23,594 nucleotides of DNA from Pseudomonadota bacterium (GTDB lineage: Bacteria; Pseudomonadota; Gammaproteobacteria; Steroidobacterales; Steroidobacteraceae), in assembly GCA_003242685.1 (NCBI GenBank), contig QGVD01000066.1:1-23594 (forward strand), given 5' to 3'. Within the stretch, counting starts at the first letter, position 1. Each line of letters begins with the position of its first letter. Shown here piece by piece: positions 7,651 through 14,356 of the stretch. The notes beneath the pieces are model-generated. The model ran no database searches. It was not told the origin of the DNA and worked only from the letters and a program-made list of their open reading frames with translations. The position numbers were made by a program, and so were the translations under genes.

Positions 7651-8025
7651 ATGAGATCGCTTCAGTTCGTTGCAGTCGCCGCACTGCTCGCAGCCGGACC
7701 CGTCCACGCGGCGTGCACGTATCCGAAGGCGCCCGACAGGATTCCGGACGGCTCGACCGCGACGCGTGAGGAAATGCTGGCCGCGCAGAAGGCCGTCAAG
7801 GCATACAACGAGGAGATGAACACGTACCTCGAGTGCCTGAAGTCCGAGTACGAAGACATGCTCGCGCGGGAAGGTGCGAACCTGACGGAGGAGCGGAAGC
7901 AGGATCTGGAGCGGATGCAGGTGCAGAGGCACAACGCCGCCATCGACGAGCTGCAGTCCGTCGCCGATCGCTTCAACGAGCAGGTCCGGGTCTTCAAGGC
8001 CAGGAACGACAACAAGAAGAAATAG
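7651..8025 (+). CDS. Small exported helical protein, 124 aa
   Basis: The ATG at 7651 follows GGAGGGGAAAGAGC, a strong Shine-Dalgarno sequence. Residues 1-21 are a typical Sec signal peptide (MRSLQFVAVAALLAAGPVHA, likely cleavage at AHA-A). The mature ~103 residues are highly charged and predicted helical or coiled coil from about 38 to 118 (EEMLAAQKAVKAYNEEMNTY). They contain two cysteines (about 22 and 62) that could pair in the periplasm, and end in a basic tail (NDNKKK). I know of similar small unnamed periplasmic proteins in proteobacteria but cannot name a family or function. The gene is single and is followed by a strong hairpin that separates it from the Moco operon. Confidence 0.75.
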   Translation: MRSLQFVAVAALLAAGPVHAACTYPKAPDRIPDGSTATREEMLAAQKAVKAYNEEMNTYLECLKSEYEDMLAREGANLTEERKQDLERMQVQRHNAAIDELQSVADRFNEQVRVFKARNDNKKK

Positions 8026-8039
8026 TCTCTATCGATCCC

Positions 8040-8065
8040 GCTGCGGCGCCGCCGTGCGCCGCAGC
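8040..8065 (+). terminator. Strong intrinsic-terminator-like hairpin before moeA
   Basis: A perfect 10-bp GC-rich stem (GCTGCGGCGC / GCGCCGCAGC) with a 6-base loop CGCCGT is followed by CTTTC. It lies 15 bases after the stop of the small exported protein and 33 bases before moeA. It probably ends the upstream transcript, although the T run is short. It also lies where the 5' leader of the Moco operon could be, so attenuation of moeA is an alternative. Confidence 0.6.
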
Positions 8066-8097
8066 CTTTCACTCCATCGCCCTTTCACGGGCCCGCC

Positions 8098-9294
8098 ATG
8101 CTGACGCCGGCCGAAGCTGACAAGCTCATTGCACAGCATCTTCCCTGTCTGCCGATCGAATCGCTCCCGATCGCGCAGGCAGCCGGCGCGGTGCTGCGCG
8201 AGAACGTCTATGCGGAGCGCGATCAGCCGCCGTTCGACCGCGTGGCGATGGATGGCATCGCGCTCGACAGCAGCGCGTGGCGCGCCGGTGTCCGTCGCCT
8301 TCGCATCCAGGGGGTACAGGCCGCCGGCGATCCGCCGCTCACGCTCGAGGCGCGCGATGCGTGCATCGAAGTGATGACCGGGGCGATGCTGCCTCACGGC
8401 TGTGACGCCGTGGTGCCGGTCGAGCAGATCGAGACGAAGGACGGCGTGGCGAGCATTCAGTCGGACGTCGTCGAGCCGTGGCAGAACGTGCATCGTCGCG
8501 GCAGCGACAGCCGGCAGGGCGCGCTGCTCCTGTCGGCCGGCACCCGACTGTCGCCGCCCGAGATCGCGATCGCCGCCTCGGCAGGCATGCCCCGCATCCG
8601 GGTGAGCGGGCAGCCGGCGGTCGTCGTCGTCTCGAGCGGCAACGAGCTCGTCGAGCCCGGCGAGCCGATCCTGCCTCACCAGGTGCGGCGCTCGAACGCG
8701 TACGCCGTCGTGGCGGCGCTGCGTCGCCATGGATTCCAGCGCGTGGCCGACGATCACGTGCCCGACGACGCTGCGGTGATCCGCAGCCGCCTCGAGTTCC
8801 ACCTGCACACCCACGACGTGCTGATCCTGAGCGGCGGCGTGTCGATGGGTCGCTTCGATCTGATCCCGAAAGTGCTCGAGGAGCTCGGGGTGCGCGTCGT
8901 GTTCCACAAGATCGCGCAGCGCCCCGGCAAGCCGCTGTGGTTCGGCGTCTCGCAGGGCGGTCCGGCCGTGTTCGCCCTGCCCGGCAATCCGGTTTCCACG
9001 CTCGTGTGCCTGGCACGCTACGTGGTGCCGGCGCTGTTCGCGGCGATGGGTCAGAAGCCGACGCCGCCCGAGAAGATCGCGCTCGCCGACGCAGCCACGG
9101 TCAGCGCACCGCTCACGACCTTCCTTCCCGTGCGCCTCGAGACCGACGACTGGGGGAGAGCCTGGGCGATACCCTGTCCGACGAACGGGTCCGGCGACTT
9201 CACGTCACTTGCGGGAACCCACGGATTCGTCGAGCTTCCGCCCGGACCGAACACCTATCCCAAGGGTTTCGTCACACGCCTGCACCGCTGGTAG
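8098..9294 (+). CDS. moeA: Molybdopterin molybdenumtransferase MoeA
   Basis: MoeA ligates molybdate into adenylylated molybdopterin, releasing AMP, to form Mo-molybdopterin. The length (398 aa) is normal. Visible family motifs are FDRVAMDGIA (46-55), MTGAMLPHGCDAVVPVEQ (93-110), VVVSSGNELVEPG (176-188), LSGGVSMGRFDLI (244-256) in the molybdopterin-binding domain, and VFALPGNPVST (291-301). The C-terminal beta domain ends in KGFVTRLHRW. It is the first gene of a five-gene molybdenum-cofactor operon, with 16 bases between its stop and moaA. No clear Shine-Dalgarno sequence precedes the ATG. MoeA is normally paired with a Mog/MogA adenylyltransferase; none is encoded in this window. Confidence 0.95.
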   Translation: MLTPAEADKLIAQHLPCLPIESLPIAQAAGAVLRENVYAERDQPPFDRVAMDGIALDSSAWRAGVRRLRIQGVQAAGDPPLTLEARDACIEVMTGAMLPHGCDAVVPVEQIETKDGVASIQSDVVEPWQNVHRRGSDSRQGALLLSAGTRLSPPEIAIAASAGMPRIRVSGQPAVVVVSSGNELVEPGEPILPHQVRRSNAYAVVAALRRHGFQRVADDHVPDDAAVIRSRLEFHLHTHDVLILSGGVSMGRFDLIPKVLEELGVRVVFHKIAQRPGKPLWFGVSQGGPAVFALPGNPVSTLVCLARYVVPALFAAMGQKPTPPEKIALADAATVSAPLTTFLPVRLETDDWGRAWAIPCPTNGSGDFTSLAGTHGFVELPPGPNTYPKGFVTRLHRW

Positions 9295-9310
9295 TAAGCT
9301 CTCTCCTGCC

Positions 9311-10360
9311 ATGACCGATGTCCTCGTTCCTCTCTCCCGCCTGCGGTCGCCGCGCGACACGCTCGGCCGTCCGATCCGGGATCTGCGGATCTCGGTCATG
9401 GACCGCTGCAACTTCCGGTGTCCCTACTGCATGCCGCGGGACACCTTCCACGACGGCTACCGTTTCCTCAAGACGAGCGAGAGGCTCAGCTTCGACGAGA
9501 TCGTGCGCCTCACGCGTCTCTTCGTGCACCTCGGGGTGCGCAAGATCCGCCTGACGGGAGGCGAGCCGCTGCTGCGCGCGAATCTGCCCGATCTCATCGG
9601 CGATCTGACGAGCATCCCCGGCATCGAGGACGTCGCGCTCACGACGAACGGCGTGCTCCTCGCGAGACATGCCGCCGAGCTCAAGGCCGCAGGCTTGAAC
9701 CGCATCACGGTGAGTCTCGACAGTCTCGATCCGGCCATCTTCTCGAGGATGAGCGGCGGCTTCGGAGGGCTCGACGACGTGCTCGACGGCATCGAGCACG
9801 CCCGCAGCGCGGGGCTCGTTCCCATCAAGATCAACACGGTCGTCCAGCGCGGCGTGAACGACCACACGGTGCTCGATCTGCTGGAGCGTTTCCGTGGCAC
9901 GGGCGTGATCGTGCGCTTCATCGAGTACATGGACGTCGGCAACCGCAACGACTGGCGGCCCGACCTCGTCGTGCCTTCGGCCGAGCTTGCGGCGCGAATC
10001 TCGGAGCGCTGGCCTCTCGTGCCGCTCGAGAGCAACTACCCCGGCGAGGTCGCGAAGCGCTACGCCTTCGCGGACGGCCAGGGTGAGATCGGCTTCATTT
10101 CGTCGGTGTCGCAGCCCTTCTGCGGCGACTGCTCGCGGGCGCGCCTCTCCTCCGACGGCGTGCTCTACACGTGCCTCTTCGCGACGCACGGCACGAACCT
10201 GCGCGACGTGGTGCGCGCCGGAGCGAGCGACGATGAGCTGCTCGAGCTCATCGAGCGCGTGTGGACGGCGCGCGCCGACCGCTACAGCGAGCTGCGCGCG
10301 CAGATCCGCAGCTCGCAGGCGTCGCAGTCCAAGGTCGAGATGTTCTACATCGGCGGCTGA
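9311..10360 (+). CDS. moaA: GTP 3',8-cyclase MoaA (radical SAM)
   Basis: MoaA is a radical SAM enzyme that converts GTP to 3',8-cyclo-7,8-dihydro-GTP, the first step of molybdopterin synthesis. The N-terminal [4Fe-4S] cluster motif CNFRCPYC is at C33, C37 and C40. The SAM-binding GGEPLLR is at about 83-89. The C-terminal cluster ligands are C271, C274 (CGDC) and C288. The protein ends in the conserved Gly-Gly (YIGG) that in this family reaches into the active site. The ATG at 9311 is chosen over an upstream in-frame ATG at 9209 because the latter lies inside moeA and adds non-homologous sequence. Length is 349 aa, normal for the family. The moaC start lies 4 bases after this stop. Confidence 0.97.
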   Translation: MTDVLVPLSRLRSPRDTLGRPIRDLRISVMDRCNFRCPYCMPRDTFHDGYRFLKTSERLSFDEIVRLTRLFVHLGVRKIRLTGGEPLLRANLPDLIGDLTSIPGIEDVALTTNGVLLARHAAELKAAGLNRITVSLDSLDPAIFSRMSGGFGGLDDVLDGIEHARSAGLVPIKINTVVQRGVNDHTVLDLLERFRGTGVIVRFIEYMDVGNRNDWRPDLVVPSAELAARISERWPLVPLESNYPGEVAKRYAFADGQGEIGFISSVSQPFCGDCSRARLSSDGVLYTCLFATHGTNLRDVVRAGASDDELLELIERVWTARADRYSELRAQIRSSQASQSKVEMFYIGG

Positions 10361-10364
10361 CGAC

Positions 10365-10928
10365 GTGCGCAGCTCACGAACCCGCAGCTCGCGAAGCACG
10401 GCGCGCCGTGCGCCGGGGAATCCGCAGCAGGACCGGCTCACGCATCTCGACGCACAGAACCGCCCGACGATGGTGGACGTCGGCGCCAAGGAGGTCACGC
10501 GCCGCGTGGCGGTGGCCGAAGCGACGATCCGTCTGCCGCGCAACGTCGCGCTCGCCCTGCGTCGGACCGGACACAAGACGAAGAAGGGACCGGTCTTCGA
10601 CACCGCCATCGTCGCCGGCGTCATGGCGGCGAAGCGCACCCATGAGCTGATTCCCTTCTGTCACCCCCTGCCGCTCGACAACTGCAGCGTCGAGATCGAA
10701 GCCGCGCGGGGCGGCACCATCCGGGTGGTGTGCCGCGTCGCCGTGCAGCACCGCACGGGCGTCGAGATGGAGGCGCTGACCGGAGCCTCCGTCGCCGCGC
10801 TCACGGTGTACGACATGTGCAAGGCCCTCTCCCACGACATCGAGATCACGGCGGTGCGGCTCCTCGAGAAAACCGGCGGAAAGCGGGACTTCCGCCGCGG
10901 TTCGCGCTCGGCCCGCCGCAGGGCTTAG
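10365..10928 (+). CDS. moaC: Cyclic pyranopterin monophosphate synthase MoaC
   Basis: MoaC converts the MoaA product to cyclic pyranopterin monophosphate. Family blocks are LTHLDAQNRPTMVDVGAKEV (25-44), KKGPVFDTAIVAGVMAAKRT (73-92), LIPFCHPLPL (95-104), GVEMEALTGASVAALTVYDM (132-151) with the active-site D150/K153 pair, and LLEKTGGKRDF. Conserved LTHLD lies upstream of the internal ATG at 10470, so the start must be earlier. The only suitable codon is GTG at 10365, 4 bases after the moaA stop, which suggests translational coupling. This gives an unusual ~23-residue Arg/Ser-rich N-terminal extension. The C-terminus is also basic (GSRSARRRA). Length is 187 aa against about 160 for typical MoaC. 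Confidence 0.93.
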   Translation: MRSSRTRSSRSTARRAPGNPQQDRLTHLDAQNRPTMVDVGAKEVTRRVAVAEATIRLPRNVALALRRTGHKTKKGPVFDTAIVAGVMAAKRTHELIPFCHPLPLDNCSVEIEAARGGTIRVVCRVAVQHRTGVEMEALTGASVAALTVYDMCKALSHDIEITAVRLLEKTGGKRDFRRGSRSARRRA

Positions 10929-10941
10929 AATCCCGTTTTCA

Positions 10942-11784
10942 ATGACTGCACCGATCTACGGCCTCGTGCTGGCCGGCGGCCGCAGCACGCGCATGCGACG
11001 CGACAAGGCCGCACTCGTCTACCAGGGACGCACGCAGCTCGAGCGGGCCATGGAGCTGCTCGCGCCTCACGTCGAGCGTGCCTTCGTGTCCGTGCGACCC
11101 GATCAGGCGCAGGACCCGGTGCGCGCCCGCTTCCCGCAGATCGTCGACCGGCACGAGAACCTCGGCCCGATCGCGGGGATCATGGCGGCGCAGGAGGAGC
11201 ATCCCCACGCCGCCTGGCTGGTCGTCGCCTGCGATCTGCCGCTCCTCGATGCGGCAACGCTCGAGCATCTGGTGCGCTCGCGCCGGCCCGAGAAGCTCGC
11301 GACGGCGTACCGCTCGAGCCGCGACGGGCTGCCCGAGCCGCTGTGCGCGATCTACGAGCCGGCGAGCCGCGAGGCAATCGCGGCGTACGTCGCCGGCGGC
11401 AAGCAGTGTCCGCGCAAGTTCCTGATCAATTCGGACGTGGAGCTGCTCGATGAGCCGAATCCGCGCGCGCTCGACAACGTGAACACGCCGGAGGAGTATC
11501 GATCCGTCATGACGAGTCTCAAGGACGAAACCGCGCCGACCGCGCGGCGCATCAGGGTCCAGTACTACGCGCTGCTGCGCGAGCAGGCGGGGCGCAGTGA
11601 GGAGTCGATCGTGACGCACGCGCGCACGCCTCGCGAGCTGTACGAGGAGCTGAAGGCGCGCTATCCGTTCACGCTCGCCCCGGAGATGCTGCGCGTCGCC
11701 GTCAACGAGGAGTTCGGCGACTGGTCACAGCCGCTCGCCGAAGGCGACGCCATCGTGTTCATCCCGCCGGTCGCAGGCGGCTGA
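10942..11784 (+). CDS. mobA-moaD: MobA-MoaD fusion: molybdenum cofactor guanylyltransferase plus molybdopterin synthase small subunit
   Basis: Residues 1-189 are a MobA-type nucleotidyltransferase, which attaches GMP from GTP to Mo-molybdopterin. They show LVLAGGRSTRM (8-18) with D21-K22, the NLGPIAGI loop (73-80), the metal-binding CDLPLLD (97-103) and LDNVNTPEEY (177-186). The usual RMGxDK is RMRRDK here. Residues 203-280 are a complete MoaD, the ubiquitin-like sulfur carrier of molybdopterin synthase: RIRVQYYALLREQAGRSEE to GDAIVFIPPVAGG, with the terminal Gly-Gly that becomes adenylated and then thiocarboxylated. Fusion at the MoaD N-terminus leaves that tail free. An internal ATG at 11509 (Met190), preceded by GGAGGAG at 11490-11496 with a 12-base gap, could also yield free MoaD of 91 aa. 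The gene starts 13 bases after moaC. Confidence 0.9.
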   Translation: MTAPIYGLVLAGGRSTRMRRDKAALVYQGRTQLERAMELLAPHVERAFVSVRPDQAQDPVRARFPQIVDRHENLGPIAGIMAAQEEHPHAAWLVVACDLPLLDAATLEHLVRSRRPEKLATAYRSSRDGLPEPLCAIYEPASREAIAAYVAGGKQCPRKFLINSDVELLDEPNPRALDNVNTPEEYRSVMTSLKDETAPTARRIRVQYYALLREQAGRSEESIVTHARTPRELYEELKARYPFTLAPEMLRVAVNEEFGDWSQPLAEGDAIVFIPPVAGG

Positions 11785-11813
11785 GAAACGCCTGCCGGAC
11801 CGCGGAGCACGCC

Positions 11814-13412
11814 ATGGGCACCTTCCGTTTCAGCCGCACTCCGATCGATGTCGCCCCCCTGAGGGCCGAGCTCGCCGATCCGGTGTGCGGAGGCTACGCG
11901 TCCTTCGAAGGCTGGGTGCGCAATCACAACGAAGGCCAGCGCGTGCTCCATCTCGAGTACGAGGCCTTCGAGCCGCTCGCGATCAAGGAAGGCGAGCGGA
12001 TCATCGCCGAAGCGATGGCGCGCTTCGGCGTCGAGCGCGCCGCGTGCGTCCACCGCGTCGGCGATCTCGCGATCGGCGAGCTCGCGGTGTGGGTCGGCGT
12101 GAGCGCCCGGCACCGCGACGAGGCCTTCAGGGCCTGCCGCTACATCATCGACGAGGTCAAGCACCGCGTCCCGATCTGGAAGAAGGAGCACTACGAGAAC
12201 GGCGACTCGGGGTGGGTGAACTGTGAGCGCTGCGCGGCCGCGCCGCACGCGCACGACGATCACCACGCTGAGCACGATCACGCCGCTCACGCGCGACACG
12301 TTCATGGCGCTGCGCACGCGCACGTCGGCGCACTGGTGCCGGACTATTCGCGGCAGATGGCGCTCAGGGAAGTCGGCCCTGCCGGACAGGCGCGCCTCAG
12401 AGCCGCGCGCGTGCTCGTCGTCGGCGCAGGCGGTCTCGGCGTGCCGGTGCTCACGTATCTCGCCGGCGCCGGCGTCGGGCGCATCGGCATCGTCGACGCG
12501 GACCGGCTCGAGCCGTCGAATCTCCACCGCCAGACGCTCTACGCGCTCGCGGACGTCGGCAAGCCCAAAGCCGAGCTCGCCGCGGAGCGACTGCGGGCGC
12601 TCAATCCCGACGTCGACGTGCACGCCTACGTCCTGCGGCTCGACCGCGACAAGGGCGCCGAGCTCATCCGTCAGTACGATCTCGTCGTCGACTGCACGGA
12701 CAACTTCACGACGAAGTTCCTGATCAACGATCTCTGCGTGCAGCTCGGCCGCCCGGCGGTGCTGTCGAGCGTGTATCAGTACGAAGGTCAGATCCAGGCG
12801 GTGCGGCCGGAGCGCGGCAGCGCCTGCCTGCGCTGCGTGTGGCCCGATGCGACGCCCGACGGAATCGTCGGCAACTGCGCCGAGGCCGGCGTGCTCGGCC
12901 CGGTCCCGGGCGTCTTCGGCAGTCTCCAGGCGCTCGAGGCGCTCAAGATCCTGCTCGATCTTCCGGGCCAGCTTCGCGACGAGGTTCTGGTCATCGACCT
13001 CGGGAGCCTCGCCGTCTCGCGCGTCCGCGCGCGCCGCGCCCCGGAGTGCGGCAATGGAACGTGCGTGCGTGCGGCGGCTGCGCTCGCCCGTGAGCCCATC
13101 GCGGACGCGGATCTCGAGATCGCGTTCGATACGCTCGACGACGCGCTCAAGGCAGGCTACGAGATCGTCGACGTGCGAGAGGCGCGCGAGCTCGCGGAGC
13201 TGCCGACGCCGGCAGCGCGCTCACGCAATGTGCCGCTCGCCGAGATCCTCTACGGCGAGCCCCGGCTCGCGCCCGACGCGAAGATCCTGCTCGTCTGCGC
13301 GAGCGGCAAGCGGAGCCTCGCCGCTGCGAAGGAGCTGCGCCGCCGCGGCTTCCCCTCGGCGTACTCCCTGCGCGGCGGCGTCTCCGGTCTCGCGCGCCGC
13401 ACCGTGACCTGA
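11814..13412 (+). CDS. moaE-moeB: MoaE-MoeB-rhodanese triple fusion with His-rich linker
   Basis: A 532-residue protein with three domains. (1) MoaE, the molybdopterin synthase large subunit, at about 1-140: GWVRNHNEG (33-41), VHRVGDL (79-85), and VKHRVPIWKKE (115-125), which carries the catalytic lysines. (2) A linker, 144-170, with 11 histidines. (3) A MoeB/ThiF-type E1-like adenylyltransferase, about 175-410: VVGAGGLGVPVL (202-213), the SNLHRQ arginine finger (R239), DCTDNF (293-298), C338/C341, and NCAEAGVLGPVPG with C355. (4) A rhodanese domain, about 430-532, with active-site C495 in VCASGKRS. The E1 part activates the MoaD Gly-Gly tail; the rhodanese Cys can carry a persulfide, as in human MOCS3; MoaE then uses the thiocarboxylated MoaD. 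The second zinc-ligand pair is C412 and C417 (CX4C) instead of the usual CX2C. The frame is continuous with no sign of an artefact. Confidence 0.93.
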   Translation: MGTFRFSRTPIDVAPLRAELADPVCGGYASFEGWVRNHNEGQRVLHLEYEAFEPLAIKEGERIIAEAMARFGVERAACVHRVGDLAIGELAVWVGVSARHRDEAFRACRYIIDEVKHRVPIWKKEHYENGDSGWVNCERCAAAPHAHDDHHAEHDHAAHARHVHGAAHAHVGALVPDYSRQMALREVGPAGQARLRAARVLVVGAGGLGVPVLTYLAGAGVGRIGIVDADRLEPSNLHRQTLYALADVGKPKAELAAERLRALNPDVDVHAYVLRLDRDKGAELIRQYDLVVDCTDNFTTKFLINDLCVQLGRPAVLSSVYQYEGQIQAVRPERGSACLRCVWPDATPDGIVGNCAEAGVLGPVPGVFGSLQALEALKILLDLPGQLRDEVLVIDLGSLAVSRVRARRAPECGNGTCVRAAAALAREPIADADLEIAFDTLDDALKAGYEIVDVREARELAELPTPAARSRNVPLAEILYGEPRLAPDAKILLVCASGKRSLAAAKELRRRGFPSAYSLRGGVSGLARRTVT

Positions 13413-13430
13413 GCAGCCGCATTGTCTGCG

Positions 13431-14333
13431 ATGCCGGCGTCGATCGGTTCGCGGCTGCGGCACATCCTCATCGCGACGGCGTGCGGACTGCTCCTGAGTC
13501 CCGCGAACGCCGAGGAATCGGACACTCCCCTGCTCGATTCCGCCGCCACCTTGAGCTACGCGTCGATGCCTCAGGAGGAGGCACTGCGCGAGCGGCTCGC
13601 GCAGGCCGCCCGTGCGCTCGAGCAGAATCCCCCGCCCGAGGAGAACTGCGCCCGCACGCTCGGCGCCGCACGGTTCAGCGAGCTGCTCGATACCCTCGGT
13701 GCGGCGCAGGCGGCGCTCGGCGACCACGAAGCGGCAGCGGACGCTTTCGAGCGGTCCATCGCGTGCAGCCCGCGCGCACCGTATCTGCATGCCGAGCTCG
13801 CTCGGGCGCTCATGAATCTCGGACGGCATGAGGAAGCGCGCGCAGCGGCGCGTCGGGCGCTCGACATCGAGCCCGGCCACCCGGGCGCCACGTCGATCAT
13901 CGCGCGGCTCGACTTCATCGAGGAACGCTGGCCCGACGCCATCGAGCGGCTGGGCACCGTCGCTCTCTCGGACGAGGATCCGGTCCGTGCGACGTACTGG
14001 ATGTGCCTGCACTGGATCGCGCAGATGCGCTCAGGGGTCCGCGAGCCGGTGACCATCGACCGGGAGCCCGTCGAGGACTGGCCGTTGCCGATCCTGGAGC
14101 TCCTGCGCGGCGAGCGCTCCGAGCAGGAGCTGCTCGAAACGCTGCAGGAGGAAAACACCGAGCCGCGCCGCCGCGAGCTGCTCACGGAAGCTCTGTTCTA
14201 CGTCGGTCAGCAGCGCCTCGCCTCCGGGGACGCGGAAACGGCGCGGCGCTACTTCGCCGCGGCGGTCAATCTCAAGGTGCTGTACTTCGTCGAGCACCAG
14301 ATGGCGCTCGCGGAGCTCGCGAAGCTCCGCTGA
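13431..14333 (+). CDS. Exported TPR-repeat protein, 300 aa
   Basis: The ATG at 13431 opens a signal peptide (about 1-27, HILIATACGLLLSPANA, cleavage before EES). An in-frame TTG at 13422 is a poorer start. The mature protein has a tetratricopeptide core at about 85-160 (LDTLGAAQAALGDHEAAADA, then LARALMNLGRHEEARAAARR), and a further repeat-like helix pair near the C-terminus (ALFYVGQQRLASGDAETARR, then YFAAAVNLK). Such proteins act as periplasmic or outer-membrane scaffolds (NlpI-like in layout), but the partner cannot be read from sequence. It starts 18 bases after the Moco fusion gene and may be cotranscribed with it. This could be incidental, as it has no known Moco role. It is tail-to-tail with proA, 23 bases apart. 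Confidence 0.8.
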   Translation: MPASIGSRLRHILIATACGLLLSPANAEESDTPLLDSAATLSYASMPQEEALRERLAQAARALEQNPPPEENCARTLGAARFSELLDTLGAAQAALGDHEAAADAFERSIACSPRAPYLHAELARALMNLGRHEEARAAARRALDIEPGHPGATSIIARLDFIEERWPDAIERLGTVALSDEDPVRATYWMCLHWIAQMRSGVREPVTIDREPVEDWPLPILELLRGERSEQELLETLQEENTEPRRRELLTEALFYVGQQRLASGDAETARRYFAAAVNLKVLYFVEHQMALAELAKLR

Positions 14334-14347
14334 CCGTGCGCCACGGT
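14333..14347. terminator. Hairpin between convergent TPR gene and proA
   Basis: ACCGTG and CACGGT form a perfect 6-bp stem around CGC, starting at the last base of the TPR stop codon and 9 bases from the proA stop. Tail-to-tail placement suggests a shared two-way terminator. There is no T run. Confidence 0.35.
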
Positions 14348-14356
14348 GCGCGGCGC

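Noticed and set aside
7193..7654. Plus-strand frame running across the tRNA-Arg locus
   Set aside because: It overlaps a complete tRNA on the other strand and the start of a well-supported gene, and its product has no coding character.
9272..10639. A 455-codon minus-strand frame opposite moaA and moaC
   Set aside because: Antisense to two highly conserved enzymes; no family motif or ribosome-binding site.
10470..10928. ATG at 10470 as the moaC start
   Set aside because: It would remove the conserved LTHLD segment found at the N-terminus of MoaC proteins.
13422..13430. TTG at 13422 as start of the TPR protein
   Set aside because: The ATG at 13431 begins the signal peptide directly and needs no rare start codon.
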